The notes: generated from the sequence alone by a model not told the origin. Positions 1 through 7,025 are shown, counted from the stretch's first letter. The stretch is 14,871 nucleotides of DNA from Methanosarcinales archaeon (GCA_030672345.1 DAOVGO010000100.1:1-14871), one strand, 5' to 3'. A program made the numbers and translations.

Positions 1-1224
1 CATTACTACCACCAGGGACCCGTGTTCAACTCGCCGCCCGGACCGTGGGACGAGAACGAAACTGCGAATCTCAAGGACAAGGGTGCCGTGAAAGGCACAG
101 ACGTGAGAGACCTGTGCGATCTGGTCGGAGGCATGTCAGCCGAAGATGAGATAAAAATAAGAGCATCTGACGGATTTTACAGGTGGTTCGGCTATGAGAA
201 TGTCTATGATCCACCATCCCGGCAGGGACCGATGGTTCTCTGCTGGTACAAGGAGGGAAATTGCGTTCCTGAGTATGAGGGTGGAATGCAGATCGTATTC
301 TTCGCAGATGACAACGTCTTTGGCAACCGGGACATGTATGAATCGCTTGCTCTCGAGTACCGGTACAATTACAGCGGTGTATATCCTTCCACAAACGGAT
401 TGTCTGTGAGATACGTCTCCGAGATAGCAGTGTACAGCACGGTGGAACCGCCGGAATTAAGTTCAATCGAAGTTTCGCCAGCCAGCCCGACACTGGATAT
501 CAGTTACGAACAACGGTTTACGGCAACCGGATATGACCAATACGACGATGAGATGCCGGACATCATCTTTACGTGGACAAGCAGCAATGAAACCGTCGGA
601 ACGATCGATGATACCGGGCTCTTCGCGGCACTAACTGCTGGAATGACCACGATAACGGCAACAAACGGAACAGTGGAAGGCGTGGCGGGTGTGACGGTAT
701 CCGGTTCGGAACCGGCGCCAACTCCATCTCCAAGCCCAACACCAACTCCCTCTTCGGTCTTAACCACGATCGCCGTGTCGCCATCAGCAGTAACACTGGA
801 TGTCGATGAGACACAACGGTTCACGGCAACCGCTTATGATCAAGATCATTATGACCTGCCGGATATTGATTTTGAGTGGATAAGCAGCAATGAAACCGCC
901 GGAATGATCGATGATACCGGAGTCTTCACTGCACTTGCTGCCGGAAAGACAACGTTAACAGCAGAGAATGGAACCGTGACCGGGACGGCAGATGTAACGG
1001 TATCCTGTCCGGAACCGGTGCCAACACCTGCGCCAGATGAAATGCCCCATGAGAACGTGACGCTCACCCCCACCTCGCCCACCTCGCCCCCGCCATCCGC
1101 GACACCACCAGCGCCAAAAGCAACGCCAGAATCATCAGGATTCAAATCACCCGGATCCCGAGCTCTATTCACAATCATCGGGCTGCTGGCAGTAGCCCAC
1201 GTGATCAAACGAAGGAAGGTATAA
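1..1224 (+). CDS. Exported SUOX-fold/Big_2 surface protein, 5' truncated by window edge
   Basis: This gene is open at base 1. The first codons (His-Tyr-Tyr-His-Gln-Gly-Pro) align with residues 64-70 of the next gene, so the real start lies upstream and the GTG at 22 is not a start. Domains in order, numbering from that GTG: a molybdopterin-oxidoreductase (sulfite-oxidase, SUOX) fold-like domain at about 1-145 with the signature pattern GT-x-(V)-RDLCDLVGG, then RASDGF, then a closing V-x-EI-x-VY strand; two Ig-like Big_2 domains at about 147-229 and 248-329 joined by a Pro/Thr/Ser linker; a second Pro-rich linker; and a C-terminal hydrophobic helix followed by KRRK. The tail resembles a PGF-CTERM sorting signal but reads SPGS rather than PGF. 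It is probably anchored outside the cell. No molybdenum-ligand cysteine is evident, so catalysis should not be assumed. It is one base upstream of the next gene, its paralog, and likely in one operon with it. Confidence 0.8.
   Translation, partial: HYYHQGPVFNSPPGPWDENETANLKDKGAVKGTDVRDLCDLVGGMSAEDEIKIRASDGFYRWFGYENVYDPPSRQGPMVLCWYKEGNCVPEYEGGMQIVFFADDNVFGNRDMYESLALEYRYNYSGVYPSTNGLSVRYVSEIAVYSTVEPPELSSIEVSPASPTLDISYEQRFTATGYDQYDDEMPDIIFTWTSSNETVGTIDDTGLFAALTAGMTTITATNGTVEGVAGVTVSGSEPAPTPSPSPTPTPSSVLTTIAVSPSAVTLDVDETQRFTATAYDQDHYDLPDIDFEWISSNETAGMIDDTGVFTALAAGKTTLTAENGTVTGTADVTVSCPEPVPTPAPDEMPHENVTLTPTSPTSPPPSATPPAPKATPESSGFKSPGSRALFTIIGLLAVAHVIKRRKV
460..1005 (+). repeat. Two tandem Big_2-coding units with a 303-bp period
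   Basis: Units 460-702 and 763-1005 align codon for codon at an offset of exactly 303 bp. Long near-identical stretches surround the encoded SSNET and IDDTG motifs. The similarity is high at DNA as well as protein level, indicating a fairly recent in-frame duplication. The 60-bp segment between them encodes a Pro/Thr/Ser linker. Confidence 0.85.
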
Positions 1225-1225
1225 T

Positions 1226-2011
1226 ATGAAACCGGAGATTTCCCTGATGATTCTGCTGCTTCTGCTATCTCTGTGTGCAACGTCCCATGCAGCCGGGCAG
1301 ACGACATCGGTCCATCTGGTGAAACAGGCAGAGGACGGTTCGGTCATGAACGAGACAACGGTAACGTACGAATGGATGGAGGAGAATCTGCCAGTCTATG
1401 GAGATGGGATCGTGCATTACTACCATCAGGGACCGGTCTTTGAGGGAGATAAATGGGACCTGAATGAAACGACGAACTTTAAGGACAAGGGTGCGGTAAA
1501 GGGAACGGATATCAGAGACCTCTGCGACCTCGTTGGCGGTGCATCACAGGGCGACGATGTCATGATCCATGCCTCGGACGGCTACCACGTGGAGTTCAGC
1601 TATACAAATGTCTATGACCCACAACAGAGGCAGGGACCGATCGTTCTCTGCTGGTACGAGGGCGAGGCAGGATATCCGCCCGACTATTTCGCGGGTATGT
1701 GCCTCGTCTTCTTTGCTGATGACTGCATCTTCGGGAACTGGGACATGCATGAATGCTTGCCCGTGAAGAGTCAGCACTTCTTTGGAGATCTCAGCCCATC
1801 AACGAACGGACTCTCGGTAAAATGGGTTGATGAGATACGGATATATGCGGGCGGATATACCGGCGATGCAGGGGGTCCGGCAAAATCAATGCCCACGTCC
1901 GCGTCCGCAGTCACGTCCGCACCAGAATCGAGCCAGGTGCCCGGTTTCGGTGTCGTGTCTGCAACCATCGGATTGCTGCTGGCTGTCTGCATCTCAAGGA
2001 GAAGGCGATGA
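1226..2011 (+). CDS. PGF-CTERM surface protein with SUOX-like domain
   Basis: A 261-residue exported protein. The N-terminus is a classic signal peptide (Lys, a run of Leu/Ile, then an Ala-rich cleavage region near residues 17-24). Residues about 45-208 form a molybdopterin-oxidoreductase (SUOX) fold-like domain with GTDIRDLCDLVGG (93-105), HASDGY (115-120) and a closing VKWVDEIRIY strand (198-207). The C-terminus has PGFG at 239-242, a hydrophobic helix and a terminal Arg cluster, the tripartite PGF-CTERM signal recognised by archaeosortase A, so the mature protein is probably lipid-anchored at the S-layer. The domain is a close paralog of the preceding gene's first domain. No cysteine sits where the SUOX molybdenum ligand is expected. 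The ATG follows the upstream stop by one base with GGAAGGT before it, and the gene overlaps the next by ATGA. Function unknown. Confidence 0.85.
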   Translation: MKPEISLMILLLLLSLCATSHAAGQTTSVHLVKQAEDGSVMNETTVTYEWMEENLPVYGDGIVHYYHQGPVFEGDKWDLNETTNFKDKGAVKGTDIRDLCDLVGGASQGDDVMIHASDGYHVEFSYTNVYDPQQRQGPIVLCWYEGEAGYPPDYFAGMCLVFFADDCIFGNWDMHECLPVKSQHFFGDLSPSTNGLSVKWVDEIRIYAGGYTGDAGGPAKSMPTSASAVTSAPESSQVPGFGVVSATIGLLLAVCISRRRR

Positions 2012-2589
2012 ACAAAGAGAAGCGCGTTTCAGTTTTACCCATTCTTGCCATCGTGGCTGTGTGCATCGGTGTTGCCATCGCTGCAACTGCGTGTATAGAG
2101 TGTCCGCAGCCTTCCGGAGCCGCAGAGGAGCGAATCGACTGGAACCTGACATTGATCGGCGATGAAGAGAAGGTGCTCTCACTTGATGAGATTGTGGCAA
2201 TGCCTTCGTACGAAGGAGATGGCGGATTTTTTACGACCGTTGGCAGCGTAAACGGACCGTTTAAATGCAAAGGCACCCCCCTAAAAGAACTGTGCAACCT
2301 CGTTGGCGGAATCAACGCCTCGGATACGGTCCGGGTGTATGCATCCGACGGATACATGATGGTCTTCACTTACGATCAGGTCAGGGGCGATTTTATCACG
2401 TATGATCCGGAGCTCAGGGAGGTGCCGCACCCGGAATTGGAGGTGATACTGATGTATGAGCAGGACGGGGCTCCGCTCTCGGAGTATGACGGTAGACCAC
2501 TCAGGATCGCCATCGTTTCGAAGGATAAACTCCTGACCGAGGGGCATTACTGGATTAAATGGGTGGATAAGATAGAGATCTGGAAATGA
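2008..2589 (+). CDS. Exported single-domain SUOX-fold (molybdopterin-domain-like) protein
   Basis: A 193-residue protein with a signal anchor at residues 7-28. The TACIEC motif ending that helix could be a weak lipobox (Cys29). Residues 45-193 resemble the oxidoreductase molybdopterin-binding (SUOX) domain family: FKCKGTPLKELCNLVGG (85-101), YASDGY (111-116), a PLRIAIV strand (164-170) and the GHYWIKWVDKIEI closing strand (179-191). The segment aligning with the usual catalytic Cys-Gly-Asn loop reads TTVGSVNG (76-83), with Thr where Cys is expected. Cys87 and Cys96 lie in other parts of the fold. It may be a binding rather than redox protein. The ATG overlaps the upstream stop (ATGA), has AGGAG seven bases upstream, and the gene overlaps the binding-protein gene downstream in the same way, so co-expression and coupled translation are likely. 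Confidence 0.8.
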   Translation: MNKEKRVSVLPILAIVAVCIGVAIAATACIECPQPSGAAEERIDWNLTLIGDEEKVLSLDEIVAMPSYEGDGGFFTTVGSVNGPFKCKGTPLKELCNLVGGINASDTVRVYASDGYMMVFTYDQVRGDFITYDPELREVPHPELEVILMYEQDGAPLSEYDGRPLRIAIVSKDKLLTEGHYWIKWVDKIEIWK

Positions 2590-3647
2590 AAGCGATACAG
2601 ATTTTGGTTCTCGTGGTAATTGCTGCTGTGATCGTTGCGGCTGCATATCTATCTTGCGAGCAGGAGAAAACGCGATTGAAGGTCGTGTATGCGGGAAGTT
2701 TGATTGTGCCATTTGGAGAGATCGAGAAAGAGTTCGAGAGCACGCATCCGGACGTGGATCTGCAGATGGAAGGGCACGGGAGCATTCAGGCGATCAGACA
2801 TGTGACCGATCTGCATGACGCGGTGGATGTGGTTGTGGTTGCAGACGAAACCCTCATTCCTGACATGATGTATGACGCCCACGCGGACTGGTACGTCCGA
2901 TTTGCGACAAACCGGATGGTCATCGCATACACCGGCAGGAGCAGGTACGCCGATGAGATCAACGACTCAAACTGGTATCGGATTCTCGCACGACCGGATG
3001 TTACGTTCGGGTTCTCAAATCCCATGTTCGATGCCTGCGGATACCGAACCCTGATGGTAACCCAGCTTGCCGAATGGCACTACGATGACCAGACGATCTT
3101 TGACGAGATTATCGGGTGCAACTTTGACCCCCCTATCTCTGTTGAGTCGGAAGGGGATGTATCAGTCGTCGTTGTGCCCGAGATACTTGAGCCGCGAACC
3201 GAAAAGATCGTCATCAGGGGTGGAAGTGTGCAGTTGCTGGCGTTGCTCGATCTTGGCGAGATCGACTACGCCTTCCTGTACAAAAGTGTTGCAGATCAGC
3301 ACGGACTCCGGTTTCTGGAGTTGCCCGCAGAGATCGATCTGGGTTCGCCCGAATATGCGGACATCTACAAGAAAGTTGTGATCCGGCTTGGATTTCAGCG
3401 TTTCGGATCCGTGGGGATGGATCGAGAGGGTAAACCGATCTTTTATGGGATAACAATCCCTAAGAATGCACCACATCCGGGACTTGCTGTTGAGTTCGTG
3501 GAATTTGTGATAAGCGAGGAGGGGTTTGGCGTACTTTGGGATACGGAGCAGCCCACGGTCCCGCCTGTGGCAGATAATCCGGATAAGATGCCTGATGAAC
3601 TCGGGGGTTGCGTGGTTGCGAAGAAAATGGAGGTAACAGACGCATAG
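2586..3647 (+). CDS. wtpA: WtpA/ModA-like tungstate/molybdate ABC transporter substrate-binding protein
   Basis: A 353-residue periplasmic-binding-protein-type protein. The N-terminal hydrophobic segment (5-22) ends in YLSC, a plausible lipobox, so it is probably a membrane-anchored lipoprotein. WtpA hallmarks in order: YAGSLIVPF (35-43), a Gly-His-Gly-Ser loop (63-66), DETLIPDMMY (87-96), ADWYVRFATNRM (100-111), GFSNPMFDACGYR (142-154), GEIDYAFLYKSVA (224-236) and YGITIPKNAPHP (287-298). Characterised WtpA/ModA proteins hold the oxyanion with N-terminal Ser/Gly loop atoms plus one Asp and one Glu. Asp149 and Glu225 are my candidates by alignment from memory. Length is typical. The usual permease and ATPase genes do not follow, so transport components must lie elsewhere or the protein acts otherwise. 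Overlap of ATGA with the SUOX-fold gene puts it last in that operon. Tungstate versus molybdate specificity cannot be decided here. Confidence 0.88.
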   Translation: MKAIQILVLVVIAAVIVAAAYLSCEQEKTRLKVVYAGSLIVPFGEIEKEFESTHPDVDLQMEGHGSIQAIRHVTDLHDAVDVVVVADETLIPDMMYDAHADWYVRFATNRMVIAYTGRSRYADEINDSNWYRILARPDVTFGFSNPMFDACGYRTLMVTQLAEWHYDDQTIFDEIIGCNFDPPISVESEGDVSVVVVPEILEPRTEKIVIRGGSVQLLALLDLGEIDYAFLYKSVADQHGLRFLELPAEIDLGSPEYADIYKKVVIRLGFQRFGSVGMDREGKPIFYGITIPKNAPHPGLAVEFVEFVISEEGFGVLWDTEQPTVPPVADNPDKMPDELGGCVVAKKMEVTDA

Positions 3648-3678
3648 CTGGACCCCCGGTCTCGTGTCGGCTGCAACA

Positions 3679-3714
3679 GAATCGAACATCTAAAAAACAT
3701 CATGATTTCGATTC
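3679..3714. repeat. 8-bp inverted repeat between wtpA and the DUF2124 gene
   Basis: GAATCGAA at 3679-3686 is the exact reverse complement of TTCGATTC at 3707-3714, with a 20-base AT-rich loop. A smaller GACC/GGTC hairpin (3651-3661) lies just after the wtpA stop. The 150-bp gap 3648-3797 otherwise shows only a weak TTATAC box (3760-3765). The dyad could be an operator or part of termination of the upstream operon. Confidence 0.4.
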
Positions 3715-3787
3715 GAATACCAGCGCCCAGGTAGCCCGTTCATGAGCATCGAAAGATTGTTATACTGGTAATCCGAAACCATCAGAC

Positions 3788-3792
3788 GTGAT
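3788..3792 (+). promoter_or_regulatory. GTGAT-type Shine-Dalgarno of the DUF2124 gene
   Basis: GTGAT followed by a 5-base spacer precedes the ATG at 3798. It matches the 3' half of the archaeal SD consensus GGAGGTGAT rather than the usual GGAGG core. The next gene has the identical element and spacing. Confidence 0.4.
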
Positions 3793-3797
3793 CCACC

Positions 3798-4271
3798 ATG
3801 AAAGAGATCAGCACCTCATCAGGACTCGGCGGCATATTAAACGCCTTTCGGGATATCACCAAGGAGTCGGAGCGAATAACGTTTATCGGAACGCCCGGAT
3901 TCTGCACTCCGTTTGCCGAATTACTCGCATTTCCGATCAGGAAAGACAACAAGGAGCTGGCTTATATCGCCAACCTCGATTTTGATGGTGCAAAGAAGAT
4001 CGTGCACACCAGTCACGGCATGCAGCTGGCTGAAGAAACGGATGCCACCGCAGATACCGCAGTGATTCTCGGCGGTCTTGCGATGCCAAAGATCAGTGTT
4101 GATGTTCATGCCCTGCAATCGATGATAGACCGAATTCTCAGCGGAAATGGAGATAAACTGCTCATCGGCGTCTGTTTCATGAACATCTTTGAGCAAGCGA
4201 AATGGTATGATGTCATCGACTTCGATTACGTGATTGATACCCATACAAACAGTAGTGTTTTGAAAAAGTGA
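3798..4271 (+). CDS. DUF2124 family protein
   Basis: A 157-residue soluble protein matching the archaeal DUF2124 family as I know it. Recognisable blocks are FIGTPGFCTPFAEL (29-42), ILGGLAMPK (90-98) and GVCFMNIFE (124-132), with conserved Cys36 and Cys126. Length is as expected and there is no signal or membrane segment. The alternating beta strands and Gly-rich turns suggest a Rossmann-like fold, but no catalytic function is established and I assign none. It is the first gene of the operon with rpl18a, prefoldin alpha and ftsY, in the position where many euryarchaea carry tif6 (aIF6), yet it has no resemblance to aIF6. A role linked to ribosome or nascent-protein biology is inference from context only. 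The stop at 4269-4271 overlaps the SD of rpl18a. Confidence 0.82.
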   Translation: MKEISTSSGLGGILNAFRDITKESERITFIGTPGFCTPFAELLAFPIRKDNKELAYIANLDFDGAKKIVHTSHGMQLAEETDATADTAVILGGLAMPKISVDVHALQSMIDRILSGNGDKLLIGVCFMNIFEQAKWYDVIDFDYVIDTHTNSSVLKK

Positions 4272-4272
4272 T
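4268..4272 (+). promoter_or_regulatory. GTGAT-type Shine-Dalgarno of rpl18a, overlapping the upstream stop
   Basis: GTGAT lies 5 bases before the ATG at 4278, and the DUF2124 stop codon TGA is embedded in it. Terminating ribosomes would sit directly over the next initiation site, suggesting translational coupling. Confidence 0.4.
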
Positions 4273-4277
4273 TCATC

Positions 4278-4463
4278 ATGAAGGAATTTATTATTAGCGG
4301 AACGTTTAAGGCTGGATCGAAATGGGAACGGTTTACCAAGATCGTCAGCAGCCAGAACGAGAAGAATGCGCTCGAAAAGGTTCATTCGCTCATCGGAAGT
4401 GAGCACGGGCTGAAGCGGAATTTTGTCAGGATAACAGGTGCTGAGGAGATGGAATATGACTGA
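4278..4463 (+). CDS. rpl18a: 50S ribosomal protein L18a/LX (L20e)
   Basis: A 61-residue protein of the archaeal L18Ae (LX, L20A) family, a large-subunit ribosomal protein. It begins with the beta strand KEFIISGTF, continues with WERFTKIV (16-23), the NEKNALEKVHSLIGSEHGLKR segment in which Asn-Glu-x-x-Ala and Gly-Ser-x-His-x-x-Lys-Arg are family hallmarks, and ends with an acidic tail (AEEMEYD). Length is normal for the archaeal form. The basic/aromatic pattern fits rRNA binding. It is the second gene of the DUF2124-rpl18a-pfdA-ftsY operon. Its last 8 bases overlap the start of prefoldin alpha, a common arrangement for rpl18a/pfdA in archaea. Confidence 0.93.
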   Translation: MKEFIISGTFKAGSKWERFTKIVSSQNEKNALEKVHSLIGSEHGLKRNFVRITGAEEMEYD

Positions 4464-4896
4464 ACAACTCACCGACGAGGACATGCAGAGATTGGTGGCT
4501 CAGCATGATGCCTACCAGGCGCGGGCTGAGGCGGTTGCCGCACAGATCGAGGCGATCCAGATATCCATCTTCGAGTGCGAACACGCCTCGAATACGGTCG
4601 ATGCGCTCAAGGATGCGGAAGGTGCCGAGGCGTTCGTACCCATCGGCGCAGGATCGTTCATACATGCTAAAATCGCAAAATCCGACCGTGCAATCATCAA
4701 TCTCGGTGCAGGCGTGGCTGCAGAGATGTCCGCAGATGCTGCAAGAGATTGTCTGATCGATCGGAAGGAAAAACTCACAAAAATCCTTGAAGAGATGAAC
4801 CATACGTTGGAAGATCTGGCAAAAAGGGTTCAGGCGATCCAGATCGAGGCGAATAAACAGATGCAAGCAAGACAGGCGGATCAGGCGTATATCTGA
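4456..4896 (+). CDS. pfdA: Prefoldin subunit alpha
   Basis: A 146-residue archaeal prefoldin alpha (GimC), a subunit of the ATP-independent hexameric chaperone that holds unfolded proteins and passes them to the thermosome. Architecture: an N-terminal coiled coil (about 5-45), a central beta-hairpin region (FVPIGAGSFIHAKI at 60-73 and AIINLGAGVAAEMS at 79-92) that forms the body of the hexamer, and a C-terminal coiled coil (about 95-146). I chose the ATG at 4456 over an in-frame GTG at 4438 because GGAGATGG precedes it at SD distance and the result has the usual family length. It overlaps rpl18a by 8 bases and its TGA shares a base with the ftsY ATG, so translation is probably coupled. Confidence 0.93.
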   Translation: MTEQLTDEDMQRLVAQHDAYQARAEAVAAQIEAIQISIFECEHASNTVDALKDAEGAEAFVPIGAGSFIHAKIAKSDRAIINLGAGVAAEMSADAARDCLIDRKEKLTKILEEMNHTLEDLAKRVQAIQIEANKQMQARQADQAYI

Positions 4897-5846
4897 TGTT
4901 CAAAAAACTCAAGGAAAAACTGGGGTCGTTCAAGAAGTCAATTGGTGAAACGATTGATCAGAAAGCCGGAATCGCCAAAAAAGCGAAAGTTCTTGTTCTT
5001 GAGCGGGAAATAGTCCTCAACGAAGGAGATCTTGAGAAATCACTCGACGATCTCGAGATCGCACTGCTTGAGAGTGATGTTGCGTTCCCGGTTGCCGAAA
5101 GCATCATCGGTGCCATCAAACACGAGTTGATCGGCGCCCACAAGAAGATCGGGGCAAATACCGGAGATATCGTTGAGACCGCGCTTAGAAACGCCCTGCT
5201 TTCGGTGATGTCAAAGGAGATGTTCGATTTCGACGAGTTCATCGCAAACGCGCCAAAGCCGGTAAACATCGTGTTTACCGGGGTCAACGGCACCGGAAAA
5301 ACGACTACGATTGCAAAAGTCGCATCAAGACTGAAGGAAAACGGGTATTCTGTCGTGGTTGCATCCGGAGATACATTCAGGGCTGGGGCGACCGAGCAGA
5401 TAGAGAAACACGCAGAAAGAATCGGTGTAAAACTGATCAAACACCAGTATGGTGGCGATCCAGCCGCAGTGATCTACGATGCGGTGCAGCATGCCACAGC
5501 ACAGCACCGTGACGTGGTGCTCGCAGACACCGCAGGGAGGATGCACACGAACGTCAACCTGATGGATCAACTCGAGAAGATCTGCCGTGTAACGCCCCCC
5601 GACCTCGTGATCTTTGTTGACGAGGCTGTTGCCGGCAACGACGCAGTGGAGCGGGCGCGTGAGTTCAATGAGACCGTGCCGATATCAGGCAGCATCCTGA
5701 CAAAGGTCGATATGGACACAAGAGGCGGCGCAGCAATCTCGATTGCGCACGTCACTGGCAAGCCTGTGTTATTTCTGGGCACCGGGCAGAAGTATGGCGA
5801 TCTCATGAAGTTTGATGCAAAGTGGTACGTGGATCAGTTGTTTTGA
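4896..5846 (+). CDS. ftsY: Signal recognition particle receptor FtsY
   Basis: A 316-residue SRP GTPase that docks ribosome-SRP complexes at the membrane and hydrolyses GTP together with Ffh/SRP54. A basic amphipathic N-terminus (1-33, Lys-rich) probably mediates membrane/lipid contact; the N domain helical bundle follows (about 34-118), then the G domain. GTPase motifs: G1 GVNGTGKT (129-136), DTFRAGA (159-165, the I-box/G2 region characteristic of SRP GTPases), G3 DTAGR (211-215), G4 TKVD (269-272) and G5 GTGQ (295-298). The C-terminus (DLMKFDAKWYVDQLF) is typical of FtsY. The long acidic A domain of enterobacterial FtsY is absent, as usual in archaea. It is the last gene of its operon. The ATG shares one base with the prefoldin stop. 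Confidence 0.96.
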   Translation: MFKKLKEKLGSFKKSIGETIDQKAGIAKKAKVLVLEREIVLNEGDLEKSLDDLEIALLESDVAFPVAESIIGAIKHELIGAHKKIGANTGDIVETALRNALLSVMSKEMFDFDEFIANAPKPVNIVFTGVNGTGKTTTIAKVASRLKENGYSVVVASGDTFRAGATEQIEKHAERIGVKLIKHQYGGDPAAVIYDAVQHATAQHRDVVLADTAGRMHTNVNLMDQLEKICRVTPPDLVIFVDEAVAGNDAVERAREFNETVPISGSILTKVDMDTRGGAAISIAHVTGKPVLFLGTGQKYGDLMKFDAKWYVDQLF

Positions 5847-5949
5847 GTGATGGTATTATATGTGTTATGTCGAAGTTTGGGTGAGCAGGTGGCGGAGAGT
5901 GCCCTTCTGTAATTCGCGGGGACAATCGCTTAAATCCGCAACCGATCTT

Positions 5950-6831
5950 TCAGATCAGTCTTGCCCCCCCAAAATCGATTCTACTTCTTCCCACGCTGCC
6001 AAACTCGGAAAGCACCGACTCGATCGTGTCGATATCGCCGCATGCATCGCCTGCGCCACGCCGGTCAGAGAGATCGATTGCAAAGACCGCATCGCCGAGC
6101 ATCGCCTGACTCGCCATGCCGCCTGCCGCCTCGACCGCCTGCACTGCATCAGACACAGCATCGCTCATCAGCCCGGTTTCAACGGCGAACCGCTTCGACT
6201 GCTGCATAAAATTCTCAAACGTCGGTTTCTTCAATAATTCGCGCAACGAATCCCTCCCGACCGGATTAATCCGGTTAGCGGTGCTTTTGTCTTCGAGCAG
6301 TTCCTTTGTCGAGATCTTATCAAAGACAACCCAGAATACGTCCTTTTCATCCGTATATATCCGGTCGAGCCGCGCTGATGCGCCTGCCGTGCATCTGATG
6401 ACGATGCCCCCGAGCGACTGCGCCACAACATCGCCAAGTCCGGTTCCATTCTCGACTTCTGCGATGTGAGCGACCCGGGTCAGTTGACTGGCTGTCAAGT
6501 TGAGCGACAGAGCGCGATTGAGCGCAATCGCCGCGCCGAGTGCATACGCGCCGCTCGCGCCGAAGCCGGCGCCAATTGGAATATCGGATCTGCTCCGGAC
6601 CAGGCACGAGCGCGAGGTCAGTCTCGCGACCACGGACTGCACGACAGGGACGTCACATGACATAATGTCAGGACCGGGCGCGATGGCGCTGGTGATGACC
6701 CCTGATCTCAGTGTCACCCCACAACCGAGCGAGCCCATCAGAGCCGGGTTCTCGTGCTCACAGATCACAAAGAAACCTGTGATGTGGGCGGGTGCAAACG
6801 TGCTTGCAGATCCGGGATTGTGCATAGACAT
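5950..6831 (-). CDS. pok: Pantoate kinase (GHMP superfamily)
   Basis: A 293-residue GHMP-family kinase matching archaeal pantoate kinase, which phosphorylates pantoate to 4-phosphopantoate. Phosphopantothenate synthetase then completes the archaeal route to coenzyme A, replacing bacterial PanC/PanK. Visible motifs: FAPAHITGFF near the N-terminus (12-21), the GHMP ATP loop PIGAGFGASGA (85-95), and a GTGLGDVVAQ segment (129-138). The enzyme should be cytosolic. The start is either ATG at 6831 or the ATG two codons later; neither has a clear SD, and a leaderless transcript is possible. The gene is transcribed towards ftsY (103-bp convergent gap holding only a GATCT/AGATC mini-hairpin at 5944-5956) and away from the COG1497-like regulator. 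No phosphopantothenate synthetase gene is in the window. Confidence 0.88.
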   Translation of the reverse strand: MSMHNPGSASTFAPAHITGFFVICEHENPALMGSLGCGVTLRSGVITSAIAPGPDIMSCDVPVVQSVVARLTSRSCLVRSRSDIPIGAGFGASGAYALGAAIALNRALSLNLTASQLTRVAHIAEVENGTGLGDVVAQSLGGIVIRCTAGASARLDRIYTDEKDVFWVVFDKISTKELLEDKSTANRINPVGRDSLRELLKKPTFENFMQQSKRFAVETGLMSDAVSDAVQAVEAAGGMASQAMLGDAVFAIDLSDRRGAGDACGDIDTIESVLSEFGSVGRSRIDFGGARLI

Positions 6832-7010
6832 GATCTTTTATGCAAGTATGCATGAATCGAGAGCATAAGGCTTCTTGTCGCCCTGCCGGTTGGATTTGCG
6901 CTGCACCCGTATATGCCACGCGATTCGGGCGAGCAATTGTTGTTCATCCGAGTTATCCGGCGCGCGGGTGTATTTCAACGAAATAATCACTTAAAACAAT
7001 CGACCAAAAA

Positions 7011-7025
7011 GTTTATATTAAATAT
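7011..7025 (+). promoter_or_regulatory. TATA box with overlapping palindrome upstream of the COG1497-like regulator
   Basis: GTTTATATTAAATAT is preceded by an A-run (BRE-like). Its centre lies about 27 bases before 7043, so the ATG at 7046 would be nearly leaderless. ATATT-A-AATAT at 7015-7025 is a perfect palindrome overlapping the box, a suitable position for an autoregulatory operator. The rest of the 214-bp divergent gap (6832-7045) shows nothing else convincing. Confidence 0.5.

Noticed and set aside
3798..4271. Calling the gene before rpl18a translation initiation factor aIF6
   Set aside because: Synteny suggested it, but the protein is too short and lacks the repeated aIF6 motifs; it fits DUF2124 instead.
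5850..5912. 20-codon ORF directly after ftsY
   Set aside because: No SD or promoter support beyond proximity, no recognisable motif, and too short to distinguish from chance.
5847..5949. Possible tRNA or tRNA-like gene between ftsY and pantoate kinase
   Set aside because: Some short GC pairings exist (for example GCGG/CCGC), but no T-loop GTTCRANNC, no consistent acceptor stem and no anticodon arm could be found.
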